Positions 6,274-13,216 of a DNA stretch of 14,999 bases are shown here, piece by piece. The position numbers were made by a program, and so were the translations under genes. The first letter of the stretch is position 1. Every line of letters starts with the position of its first letter. The notes beneath the pieces were generated by a model, which was given only the letters and a program-made list of their open reading frames with translations, made no database searches and had not been told where the DNA came from. Source of the stretch: Bacteroidales bacterium UBA7574 (lineage in GTDB: Bacteria > Bacteroidota > Bacteroidia > Bacteroidales > Paludibacteraceae); assembly GCA_002479035.1 (NCBI GenBank), contig DLLA01000005.1, positions 1,035-16,033 of the forward strand. Direction: 5' to 3'.

Positions 6274-8727
6274 ATGACACAAGATAACATACCTCAAAAC
6301 GGATATGCAGTAGAGGAAGAGAAGTCGAACTTCGATATAATGGAGTGGGTCTTCCGCATTATCCGCTATTGGTATTTGTTTGTAATAGCAGGCATTATTG
6401 CTTTCACGTTGGCTTATTTGAAGAACAAGCGCGTAGTGGAGACATACCTGACTACCGGCACCCTCATCATCAAGGAGTATGGCGGCGGTATGGGCGGCAA
6501 TACAGTGCTGATGCAAGGCTTTGGCGTGGACGCAGGGTACAAGAATGTCAACAACCAATTGATTATATTGGGCAGTTATGACTTGATAGGCAGAACGGTG
6601 GACTCGCTGCCGTTTATGAATGTGGAATACATCACGCATGGGCGGTTCAAGACAAGGAATATATACCGCCAAACCCCTATCAGCGTGGAGTACAGCCGTG
6701 TGGACCCTGTGGGGTATGGCGTATTATTCAAGTGCACAGCGCAGGACGACGGTTCGCTGTTGGTAACCACTACCAGAGAGGATTTGCCGTTCTCGTATGT
6801 TACACACTATGGGGAAGTATTGAATACGTCGTTGTTTACTGCTACTATATGGCCTACCGAGAATCTGATGCGTGCAGGGCAACATATCTATTTCCGTTTC
6901 CGTAGCCGTGACGATTTGACACTGGAGTTCTCCAGCAGGTTGCAGATGAACTTCGTGACGCAAGGTAGTACGGTGTTGGCTTTGCAGTTGGTGGGTGTGA
7001 CACCCGAGCGTGACCGCGATTTCATCAACAAACTATCGGATATCTATCTGTTGCAGAACTTGGAGCGCAAGAATGAGGTAGCCGACAAGTCTATCCGGTT
7101 TATCAATCAGCAGTTGGAAGTGCTGCAGCAGAGTCTGACTGTGAGCGAGAGTGCTATGACCGGTTTCAGGCAAGAGAACAAGTTTGTGGATGTCAATTCC
7201 TACGCCGGCACATTGATGAGCAAGGCCAGTCAGTACGACCAGCAGAAGATGGCTCTGCGCTTGAAAGAGACCTACTTGGACTACCTGAGCAACTACCTCA
7301 ACCAACAGATAGAGCAAGGGGCGGTGGTTGCCCCCTCTACACTGGGGTTGAATGAGTCGATGCTGATGCAATTGGTACAGCAACTGAATGACCTGCAGAT
7401 ACAACGCGGCGAGTTGACGAAGAAGAATGTGTACTATGCGAAATACACCAGTGATATAGAGAACGTGAAGACGGCAATCGCAGAGGTAGTGAAGTCGATG
7501 CGTGTCTCATTGGAAATAGAAAAGCAGGATTTGAGTGACCGATTGGCAGAGGTGGAGCGCGAGATACAGAACCTGCCCAAAAAGGAACTGCAGATGGTGG
7601 CTATAGAGCGCAACTACCGTATAGACGACAACTATTACACGTTCTTCCTGCAAAAACGTGCCGAGGCTGAGATACAGAAAGCAAGTAATATGCCCGACAA
7701 TGAGGTGATGGACCGCGCGCGTACCACACGCACTATGAACAGCAAAGAGAAACGCAAGAACACGATGACCTATATGGCTATCGGTCTGTTGATTCCGCTG
7801 CTGCTATTGATATTGTCGGAACTGCTGAACAACAAGGTGCGCACTCCGAAAGAGGTGGAGCGGCTGAGCAATTTCGATTTGATAGGTACGTTGCGCCATG
7901 TTCGTTCGCAAAACCCGATTTACGTAAAGAAGAGTCCGCGCTCAAGTTATGCGGAAATGTCACGCGGCATACGGTCGCGCATAGAGTTTCTGGTACAACG
8001 CAAGACCAAGATATCCATCACCATCACTTCCACCCAGTCGGGAGACGGAAAGACCTTTGTGTGTACGAATATGGCAGCACTATATGCCATGACGGGGCAC
8101 CCGACTCTGTTGTTGGATATGGATATACGAAAACCGAATGTTCACGAGAAACTGGGCTTGGAACCCACGGTGGGCGTAACGAACTACCTGATAGGTGATT
8201 GCACATTGGATGATATTATCATTCACAATGCGGAGTTAGGTTTTGATGTCATTTGTGCCGGTACGGTACCTCCCAATCCGGGTGAGTTGATTCGTAGTGA
8301 CAAGTTGACCGAACTGCTCGGTATCCTACGCGAACGCTATGACTTTGTGGTGATAGATACATCGCCCGTAGGACAGGTGCCTGATGCGCTGTCATTGATT
8401 GAACAGACCGACGTGACTATATTTGTAGTCCGTTGCCTGAAGACCAACAAGGCGTTTGCCAAGCAAACTCTTGAGAATCTGGCAGTTAATCACAAAGATA
8501 AGATACATGTCGTGCTGTCGGATATTCCGCGTGAGACTGCAGGAAGCAGTTATGGATACGGTTACGGATATGGCTACGGCTATGGGTATGGTTACGGTTA
8601 TGGCTACGGATATGGTTATGGCAAGAAAGGCAGTCGTCGTGGCCGATATGCACATTATTACTACAAACTGACCAAAAAGGAGCCCAAAGATACACATAAC
8701 CACTACATTGATGATGACGACGAATAG
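6274..8727 (+). CDS. Wzc-like polysaccharide co-polymerase / tyrosine autokinase (BY-kinase)
   Basis: This 817-residue inner-membrane protein controls chain length and export of polysaccharide by cyclic autophosphorylation. In order it has a Wzz-type N-terminus with TM1 (about 31-49), a long periplasmic region with coiled coils (about 255-430), the conserved GNVR-like segment MVAIERNY before TM2 (about 498-515), and a cytoplasmic kinase. Kinase motifs: oligomerisation motif E561-x2-R564-x2-R567, Walker A STQSGDGKT (586-594, K593), Walker A' LLDMDIRKPN (D615, D617) and Walker B FVVIDTSPV (D695). The acceptor tail holds twelve consecutive Tyr-Gly pairs (760-783), then a basic patch and HYYY, and ends in an acidic DDDDE. 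It is the last gene of the operon; two export lipoproteins that would dock to it lie directly upstream. No Wzy, Wzx or glycosyltransferase is adjacent, and a separate phosphatase is not seen. Confidence 0.93.
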   Translation: MTQDNIPQNGYAVEEEKSNFDIMEWVFRIIRYWYLFVIAGIIAFTLAYLKNKRVVETYLTTGTLIIKEYGGGMGGNTVLMQGFGVDAGYKNVNNQLIILGSYDLIGRTVDSLPFMNVEYITHGRFKTRNIYRQTPISVEYSRVDPVGYGVLFKCTAQDDGSLLVTTTREDLPFSYVTHYGEVLNTSLFTATIWPTENLMRAGQHIYFRFRSRDDLTLEFSSRLQMNFVTQGSTVLALQLVGVTPERDRDFINKLSDIYLLQNLERKNEVADKSIRFINQQLEVLQQSLTVSESAMTGFRQENKFVDVNSYAGTLMSKASQYDQQKMALRLKETYLDYLSNYLNQQIEQGAVVAPSTLGLNESMLMQLVQQLNDLQIQRGELTKKNVYYAKYTSDIENVKTAIAEVVKSMRVSLEIEKQDLSDRLAEVEREIQNLPKKELQMVAIERNYRIDDNYYTFFLQKRAEAEIQKASNMPDNEVMDRARTTRTMNSKEKRKNTMTYMAIGLLIPLLLLILSELLNNKVRTPKEVERLSNFDLIGTLRHVRSQNPIYVKKSPRSSYAEMSRGIRSRIEFLVQRKTKISITITSTQSGDGKTFVCTNMAALYAMTGHPTLLLDMDIRKPNVHEKLGLEPTVGVTNYLIGDCTLDDIIIHNAELGFDVICAGTVPPNPGELIRSDKLTELLGILRERYDFVVIDTSPVGQVPDALSLIEQTDVTIFVVRCLKTNKAFAKQTLENLAVNHKDKIHVVLSDIPRETAGSSYGYGYGYGYGYGYGYGYGYGYGYGKKGSRRGRYAHYYYKLTKKEPKDTHNHYIDDDDE
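8551..8622 (+). repeat. Hexanucleotide repeat encoding (Tyr-Gly)12 in the kinase tail
   Basis: Twelve consecutive TAY-GGN units encode the tyrosine cluster of the autokinase. Codons are mixed (TAT/TAC; GGA, GGT, GGC, GGG), so the array is not a pure hexamer repeat. Its length may vary by slippage or unequal recombination without frameshift, which would change the number of phospho-acceptor tyrosines. Confidence 0.9.
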
Positions 8728-8736
8728 TCGGTGAGG

Positions 8737-8784
8737 TCAATGGCAGTTAGGTGATGGTTAGGCTTTTGCCCGGATTGCCATTGA
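8737..8784 (+). other. Inverted repeat in the 3' untranslated region of the polysaccharide operon
   Basis: A perfect 9-bp inverted repeat TCAATGGCA (8737-8745) / TGCCATTGA (8776-8784) starts 10 nt after the kinase stop codon. It encloses a small GGC-TTTT-GCC hairpin. No T run follows, so it is more likely an RNA-end stabilising structure than an intrinsic terminator. Confidence 0.45.
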
Positions 8785-8912
8785 TGAGATTGCGGGGCTT
8801 GTCCGAGAGGTTACTGAGACCTTGTCGAGAGGGTGTATAATAGTAGAGTGGGGGCGTTCCGCAGACCCAATGGACGCCTTCTGAAACCCAGAATGTGGTA
8901 TTGCCAAGTGAG

Positions 8913-8969
8913 AACCACTTCTTCACAAGTAACAGGAATGACCTTTTACTGTGGAGAGGTGGTTTTTTT
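8913..8969 (+). terminator. Probable intrinsic terminator of the polysaccharide operon
   Basis: A 14-bp stem with two G-U pairs is formed by AACCACTTCTTCAC (8913-8926) and GTGGAGAGGTGGTT (8951-8964), with a 24-nt loop, followed directly by TTTTT (8965-8969). It points rightward, after the kinase gene. Its right arm lies inside the 3' end of the convergent O-methyltransferase gene. The long loop lowers confidence. Confidence 0.5.
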
Positions 8970-9710
8970 GCGGATGATGGTTAGTCCGTCGCGAAGAGGG
9001 AGGATAACTTGCGAAAAACGGTTGTCGCAGGAGAGTTTGTCGTTAAAAGCACGGAGACCGAGGGTTTGCTTGTCGTGGTCGTAAGCAGGGTCGATGATGT
9101 GCCCGTCCCACAAAGTGTTGTCCGCTAATATCCAACCACCCGTGCGCACAAGAGGATAGACAAGGTCCAAATAAGTGCAGTATTCCCGTTTGTCGGCATC
9201 GATGAAGACGAGGTCGAATTTGTTCGCTACGCTCACGTGGATTACTGCATGTGGGTTACTCGCTGCGCGAGTGTATGGTACTTCGTGTAAGGGGGTATTG
9301 GCGGGTATTTTCGTTTCGTTGTCTATGGTTGCGTTTGGGGTCGCGAGGGATGTCAGGTACTCTTTGGCATCGGCGATGATGAGGTTGATGCGGGTGCCGA
9401 GAGGAGAGAGGGACAGGTTGTGACGGATGGTGTCCTCGAGTTCGTCGTTGTGCTCGATGGTGGTCAAGGTGCCGTCGGGTGCCAAGCCCTCGGCTAAACA
9501 TAAGGCGGAATAGCCTGTGAATGTGCCCAGTTCGAGGATACGGCGAGGACGAATCATTTGGCTCAGCATACTCAGCAAACGTCCCTGCACATGCCCCGAA
9601 AGCATGTGGGGATTGAGTACCTCGAGATTGGTATGGCGAGTGATTTGGCGCAACACCTCCGGCTCGGGAGTGGTGTGCTGCTCAATGTATTCCGTCAGGT
9701 CTGTATTCAT
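8946..9710 (-). CDS. Class I SAM-dependent O-methyltransferase (family 3, COMT-like) with internal insertion
   Basis: This 254-residue enzyme transfers methyl from S-adenosylmethionine, probably to a catechol-like or other small hydroxyl substrate, with a divalent metal. Motifs: SAM-binding RILELGTFTGYSAL (57-70), acidic ribose-binding E86 in TTIEHND, metal-site D171 in LVFIDADKREY, and D197-N198 in WILADNTLWDG. Family members are usually about 210-220 residues. The extra length sits between DAKEYL (114-119) and the FDLVFIDADK strand: residues roughly 122-162 form a hydrophilic insertion rich in Thr, Asn, His and Pro with no family counterpart. The gene is divergent from an Lrp/AsnC regulator and shares a symmetric promoter region with it, so it may be that regulator's target. 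Substrate not predictable. Confidence 0.88.
   Translation of the reverse strand: MNTDLTEYIEQHTTPEPEVLRQITRHTNLEVLNPHMLSGHVQGRLLSMLSQMIRPRRILELGTFTGYSALCLAEGLAPDGTLTTIEHNDELEDTIRHNLSLSPLGTRINLIIADAKEYLTSLATPNATIDNETKIPANTPLHEVPYTRAASNPHAVIHVSVANKFDLVFIDADKREYCTYLDLVYPLVRTGGWILADNTLWDGHIIDPAYDHDKQTLGLRAFNDKLSCDNRFSQVILPLRDGLTIIRKKTTSPQ
9225..9347. repeat. Inserted segment within the O-methyltransferase gene, with hairpin and degenerate tandem repeat
   Basis: This stretch encodes the ~41 residues absent from typical family members. It contains a 6-bp hairpin ACTCGC-TGC-GCGAGT (9258-9272) and a degenerate 14-bp tandem repeat, CACGTGGATTACTG (9234-9247) followed by CATGTGGGTTACTC (9248-9261), 11 of 14 bases identical. 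The structure suggests a small palindromic repeat element that was exapted in frame, but only this one copy is seen here. Boundaries are approximate. Confidence 0.45.
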
Positions 9711-9765
9711 GTTGTATATCGTTCAGTATGTGTGCTTTTGACACAAAACGCACTTTTTTAGCGCA

Positions 9766-9796
9766 CAAAAGTACCAAAAAACTTGTATATACCAAA
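9766..9796 (-). promoter_or_regulatory. Bacteroidota-type promoter for the O-methyltransferase
   Basis: Read on the minus strand: TTTG (9793-9796), 19-nt spacer, TACTTTTG (9766-9773). Both elements match the consensus exactly. The leader would be about 50 nt. It overlaps the divergent regulator promoter. Confidence 0.78.
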
Positions 9797-9813
9797 ATTA
9801 AGCAGTACTTTTG
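9782..9813 (+). promoter_or_regulatory. Bacteroidota-type promoter for the Lrp/AsnC regulator
   Basis: CTTG (9782-9785), 20-nt spacer, TACTTTTG (9806-9813). The -7 element is an exact match. Its -33 region is interleaved with that of the O-methyltransferase promoter, so the two promoters should compete or be jointly controlled. The leader to the ATG at 9850 is about 30 nt. Confidence 0.75.
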
Positions 9814-9849
9814 TACGCAGAATGATAATTAAACAACAATAATACCATT

Positions 9850-10329
9850 ATGGAAACAACAGAAAGAATAGACGAGTTGGACCGTAAAATCCTTCGAGTG
9901 ATTACACAGAACGCACGTATTCCGTTCAAGGACGTGGCAGAGCAAGTGGGCGTAAGCCGCGCAGCCGTACACCAACGTGTGCAGAAAATGTTTGATAACG
10001 GGGTGATTGTAGGTTCGTGCTATCGCGTAAATCCCAAGATGCTCGGCTATAACCTGTGCGTGTATGTGGGTTTGACTTTGGAAAAGGGCAGTCTTTACAA
10101 GTCGGTGAGTGCGGAGTTGGAAAAGATTCCCGAGGTGGTGGAGAGCCAGTTTACGCTGGGTGCCTACTCGATGCTCGTGAAACTGTATGCGCACGATGAC
10201 CAACACCTGATGGTATTGCTCAACAACAAGATTCAGGAGATTCCCGGCGTGACGAACACCGAGACGCTGACCGCCCTCGACCAACGTATCAGCAGGACGC
10301 TGCCGATTAGTTTGGACAGCAAGGATTGA
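9850..10329 (+). CDS. Lrp/AsnC family transcriptional regulator
   Basis: This 159-residue DNA-binding protein has a winged helix-turn-helix at about 7-55 (IDELDRKILRVI at the start, recognition helix SRAAVHQRVQKM at 36-47). The RAM/AsnC ligand-binding domain runs from about 68 to 143, with YVGLTLEKGS, the LGAYSMLVKLYAHD strand-turn and a final IPGVTNTETL. Family members form dimers to octamers, bind amino acids or related small molecules and commonly repress their own genes. It is divergent from the O-methyltransferase across a shared palindromic promoter, which suggests autoregulation and control of that gene. The ligand cannot be read from the sequence. Confidence 0.92.
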   Translation: METTERIDELDRKILRVITQNARIPFKDVAEQVGVSRAAVHQRVQKMFDNGVIVGSCYRVNPKMLGYNLCVYVGLTLEKGSLYKSVSAELEKIPEVVESQFTLGAYSMLVKLYAHDDQHLMVLLNNKIQEIPGVTNTETLTALDQRISRTLPISLDSKD

Positions 10330-10441
10330 GTCGGCACGCGGGGCGCGAAAGTGCTGAGGACGTTGCGGAGCGGGGCGATAGAGGGGGGCTGAGGATAAAA
10401 GATGTTAAAGGCGTGGTGTGCATAAGGGTAGCCTATCGGTT

Positions 10442-10463
10442 GCGCATCCCTTGCGTATCCCTT
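10442..10463. repeat. 11-bp tandem duplication upstream of trpS
   Basis: GCGCATCCCTT (10442-10452) is followed directly by GCGTATCCCTT (10453-10463), differing at one base. It lies in the 192-nt gap between the regulator and trpS, which is G-rich on its left side (GGGG and GGGGGG runs between 10339 and 10388) and also repeats GCTGAGGA at 10353 and 10388. I see no good consensus promoter in this gap. Confidence 0.7.
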
Positions 10464-10521
10464 GCTGTTTGACACGAGTGTGAAAGCATTCGGAATGTAT
10501 AGATATTTTAATATATAGAGT

Positions 10522-11511
10522 ATGGAAAAGGTAATCAGTGGTATCCGCCCGACAGGTAACCTGCATCTGGGCAACTATTTCGGGGCTGTGAAGAGTTTCG
10601 TAAAGATGCAAGATGAGTACAATTGTATGTTCTTCATCGCGGATTGGCACTCCCTGACCACGCACCCGACCCCCGAGAACATCCGCGACTCGGTGCGCAC
10701 GATACTGTCGGAGTACCTGGCATGCGGCATCGACCCCGAGAAGGCTCCCATATACGTGCAGAGCGACGTGCGGCAGGTGCTGGAGTTGTACCTCTATTTC
10801 AATATGAATACGTACCTCGGCGAGTTGGAACGCGTGACGAGTTTCAAGGAGAAAGTGCGCCAAAACCCCAATAACGTGAATGCGGGGCTGCTGACATACC
10901 CCACACTGATGGCGGCGGATATACTGGTTCACCGCGCGGACAAAGTGCCGGTGGGCAAGGACCAAGAGCAGAATATGGAGATGGCAAGGCTGTGCGCACG
11001 CCGTTTCAACCGTATATATAAGGTGGAGTACTTCAAGGAACCGGAGTCGTTCCACTTCAACGACAAGGCGGTGAAAGTGCCCGGGCTGAACGGTACGGGC
11101 AAGATGGGGAAGTCGGAAGGCAATGCCATTTACCTGTGCGACGACGAGAAGACCATCCGCAAGAAAGTGATGAGTGCCGTTACCGATGCGGGGCCGACCA
11201 TGCTCAACCAAGAAAAACCGGAGCCGATACAGAACCTGTTCACGCTCATGGAGTTGGTGTCGAGCAAGGACACATACGACTACTTTAACGACCAATACAA
11301 CAACATGACCATTCGCTACGGCGATATGAAGAAGCAGTTGGCAGCGGACATCAACGCCTTCTGCGCACCGATTCGCGAGAAGATATTGCAGTTCCGTAGT
11401 GACGAGGCGTACCTGTCGAAGGTGGCTGCCGTTGGTGCTGAAGCAGCGCGTGTGAGCGCGGAAAAGACGCTGGAAGATGTGCGTGAGATAATCGGTTTCC
11501 GCAGACTATGA
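10522..11511 (+). CDS. trpS: Tryptophan--tRNA ligase
   Basis: This 329-residue class I aminoacyl-tRNA synthetase charges tRNA-Trp. The HIGH-type motif is TGNLHLGNYFG (H15-N18), and the KMSKS-type loop is KMGKS (194-198) in GTGKMGKSEGN, the form usual in bacterial TrpRS. Family blocks IADWHSLTTH (39-48), YPTLMAADIL (126-135) and VGKDQEQNMEMAR (144-156) are present. Length is normal for a bacterial TrpRS. Its TGA overlaps the ATG of a small secreted-protein gene (ATGA at 11508-11511), so the downstream envelope genes appear to share its transcript. Confidence 0.96.
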   Translation: MEKVISGIRPTGNLHLGNYFGAVKSFVKMQDEYNCMFFIADWHSLTTHPTPENIRDSVRTILSEYLACGIDPEKAPIYVQSDVRQVLELYLYFNMNTYLGELERVTSFKEKVRQNPNNVNAGLLTYPTLMAADILVHRADKVPVGKDQEQNMEMARLCARRFNRIYKVEYFKEPESFHFNDKAVKVPGLNGTGKMGKSEGNAIYLCDDEKTIRKKVMSAVTDAGPTMLNQEKPEPIQNLFTLMELVSSKDTYDYFNDQYNNMTIRYGDMKKQLAADINAFCAPIREKILQFRSDEAYLSKVAAVGAEAARVSAEKTLEDVREIIGFRRL

Positions 11512-11768
11512 CTATGAAACGAGGTGTGTGGATAGTGATATTGGCGTTGGCGGCAGTTGGAAGCCCGTTGTTGCAGGCGGACAACGACATCTATGTGGAC
11601 GATGCGTACTATTGGGTGGGCTTGGAGAGCACGGAGGATCCGGTAAGCAGCGAGCCCGTTTACGACAAGCACGCGAAAGAACTGGTATTCATTGACGAGC
11701 CCGACACGGTGGCACAGCCCGCAAAGCAGTACCCTGACACGGTTCGTATGCGGGTGATAAACAAATAG
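11508..11768 (+). CDS. Small secreted protein of unknown function
   Basis: This 86-residue product has an N-terminal signal peptide (MKRG, hydrophobic run, likely cleavage after LLQA at residue 24), leaving a mature acidic peptide of about 62 residues beginning DNDIYVDDAYYWVG and ending in a short basic tail RMRVINK. I do not recognise a named family. Its ATG overlaps the trpS stop by 4 nt; a second ATG two codons later (11514) would also serve. The next gene, a FadL-like barrel, starts 2 nt after its stop. This coupling, the signal peptide and the sensible codon use argue that it is real and periplasmic or surface-exposed, probably working with the barrel. There is no lipobox or transmembrane segment beyond the signal. 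Confidence 0.72.
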   Translation: MTMKRGVWIVILALAAVGSPLLQADNDIYVDDAYYWVGLESTEDPVSSEPVYDKHAKELVFIDEPDTVAQPAKQYPDTVRMRVINK

Positions 11769-11770
11769 TT

Positions 11771-13216
11771 ATGAGACGAAGACTCACATATTTCGTTTTG
11801 GCTGCGATGTTGGCAACGGCATTGCAGGCGCAGGACGTGCAGCGGTTCTCGCAACGCGACCTGATGGGTTCGGCACGTTATGTGGGTATGGGTGGTGCGA
11901 TGACTGCGATAGGCGGAGACCCTACAGCGGCATTGGACAACCCTGCGGGGCTTGGTCTGTACAGGCGCAAGGAGGTGTCCGTGAGTTTCGACCGGATGTG
12001 GGACTACACCGCGCAAGTCGGGCAACGGACGCAGGAGTATCAATACCAGTTCTCCACGCCCGAAGTGGCGGTAGTGTGGTCGTTTGGCAATCCGAACAAA
12101 CTCAGCGGTGTGGTATTCAACAACCTGATGTTCAGCGCACACCGACTGGCGAACTTCAACCGCACTATCACGGCAGAGGGGCAGGGCAATGCGGGGCTGG
12201 CAGCAACGATATGCAAGATGACCAACGGGCTGACAGAGAATGACTTGACAGCCACCGACGACTATATGAACAACCTGTGGAACAACAACGAAATTGGGTG
12301 GCTGAGCATCATGGGCTACAACGCCTATCTGATTGACCCTCAGTCGGATGGCAGCGACCAATGGGTGCCTGCGGTGCGCTGGAACTACTCGTCGCTGTCG
12401 GTGCAGGAGTCGGGCAATATGGACCAATACACCATGTCGTGGGCGATGAATATCAGCAACCAATGGTACGTGGGATTGGGGCTGAACATACCGACACTGA
12501 CTTATAGCAAGGAGATGTCGCTGACTGAAACGGCATACCACATGTCGAACACCAACGAGTCGCTGCTGAAGAGTCGCCTGTCGGCTTCGGGCGTGGGCTT
12601 CGGGGCTACGATAGGTGCCATCTACCGCCCGTGCCAATGGGTGCGCCTGGGTGCATCGTTCCAGACCCCGACCGTGATGAACATCAGTATGGGTACCGAG
12701 GGGGTGTTGAGTGCCACTTTGGACACGCTGACCGCCAAGGTGCTGACGCCCGATATGAGCAAGTCCATGTCGCAGTGGGTGATGCCGATGCGCGTGAGTG
12801 CAGGCGTGGCAGTGCAAGTGCTGCAATACGCGATGCTGTCGCTGCAGTACGACTACGCCCACTGGAAGACTATGACGGATGTGCACACTTTCCGTGCAGG
12901 CGCAGAAGTGAATATCGTTAAAGGTCTGTATATCAACGGCGGATATGTGTTGGAACCGACGTTCTCCAAACAAGACCCTATCTCGGAATTGGACTACAAT
13001 ACCATACGAACCGACACGGATTTCCGCGTAACACGCACTTCGCAATATGCGTCGGTCGGTATCGGCTACCGCTGGAGTTGGTTCTTGCTCAACGCTGCCT
13101 ACCAGTATCGTTGGCAGGATATCCACCAGTACGCCACCGAGATGCAGGCGGAACCATTCGACATCGCCACACGGACGCACCGGTTTGTGTTCACGCTGGC
13201 ATGGCGGTTCAATTAG
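11771..13216 (+). CDS. Outer-membrane beta-barrel protein, OmpP1/FadL/TodX type
   Basis: This 481-residue barrel has a signal peptide (MRRRLTYF, hydrophobic stretch, cleavage near ALQA-Q at residues 17-21). The mature N-terminus carries SARYVGMGGAMTAIGGDPTAALDNPAGLGLY-type sequence, the plug-region signature of FadL-like proteins (often annotated as hemin receptor in Bacteroidota). The remainder alternates aromatic and polar residues typical of beta strands, and it ends in a strand RFVFTLAWRFN. FadL relatives import hydrophobic compounds; related barrels (PorV/PorQ) act in type IX secretion, which cannot be excluded. It follows the small secreted protein by 2 nt and appears to be the last gene of the trpS unit. 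No clear terminator follows. Family fairly sure; ligand unknown. Confidence 0.8.
   Translation: MRRRLTYFVLAAMLATALQAQDVQRFSQRDLMGSARYVGMGGAMTAIGGDPTAALDNPAGLGLYRRKEVSVSFDRMWDYTAQVGQRTQEYQYQFSTPEVAVVWSFGNPNKLSGVVFNNLMFSAHRLANFNRTITAEGQGNAGLAATICKMTNGLTENDLTATDDYMNNLWNNNEIGWLSIMGYNAYLIDPQSDGSDQWVPAVRWNYSSLSVQESGNMDQYTMSWAMNISNQWYVGLGLNIPTLTYSKEMSLTETAYHMSNTNESLLKSRLSASGVGFGATIGAIYRPCQWVRLGASFQTPTVMNISMGTEGVLSATLDTLTAKVLTPDMSKSMSQWVMPMRVSAGVAVQVLQYAMLSLQYDYAHWKTMTDVHTFRAGAEVNIVKGLYINGGYVLEPTFSKQDPISELDYNTIRTDTDFRVTRTSQYASVGIGYRWSWFLLNAAYQYRWQDIHQYATEMQAEPFDIATRTHRFVFTLAWRFN

Larger units (their letters stand above)
9761..9818. promoter_or_regulatory. 14-bp inverted repeat spanning the divergent promoters, possible operator
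   Basis: GCGCACAAAAGTAC (9761-9774) and GTACTTTTGTACGC (9805-9818) are inverted copies with one mismatch, separated by 30 nt. The central 9 bp of each arm (CAAAAGTAC / GTACTTTTG) match perfectly and contain the two -7 elements. The symmetry goes beyond what the promoter consensus requires, so it may bind the adjacent Lrp-type regulator. Confidence 0.5.

Noticed and set aside
8551..8622. CRISPR-like or minisatellite array
   Set aside because: The periodicity is explained entirely by alternating Tyr and Gly codons in a coding frame; there are no spacers.
8820..8885. Bulged inverted repeat GGCGTTCC / GGACGCC as a terminator
   Set aside because: It needs a bulge, has only about 7 bp and is not followed by a T run.
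10330..10521. Trp-responsive leader or T-box before trpS
   Set aside because: No leader peptide with consecutive Trp codons, no T-box sequence and no terminator hairpin with T run could be found in the gap.
10405..11295. 296-codon minus-strand open frame opposite trpS
   Set aside because: It is a shadow of trpS, whose HLGN and KMGKS motifs are intact on the plus strand.
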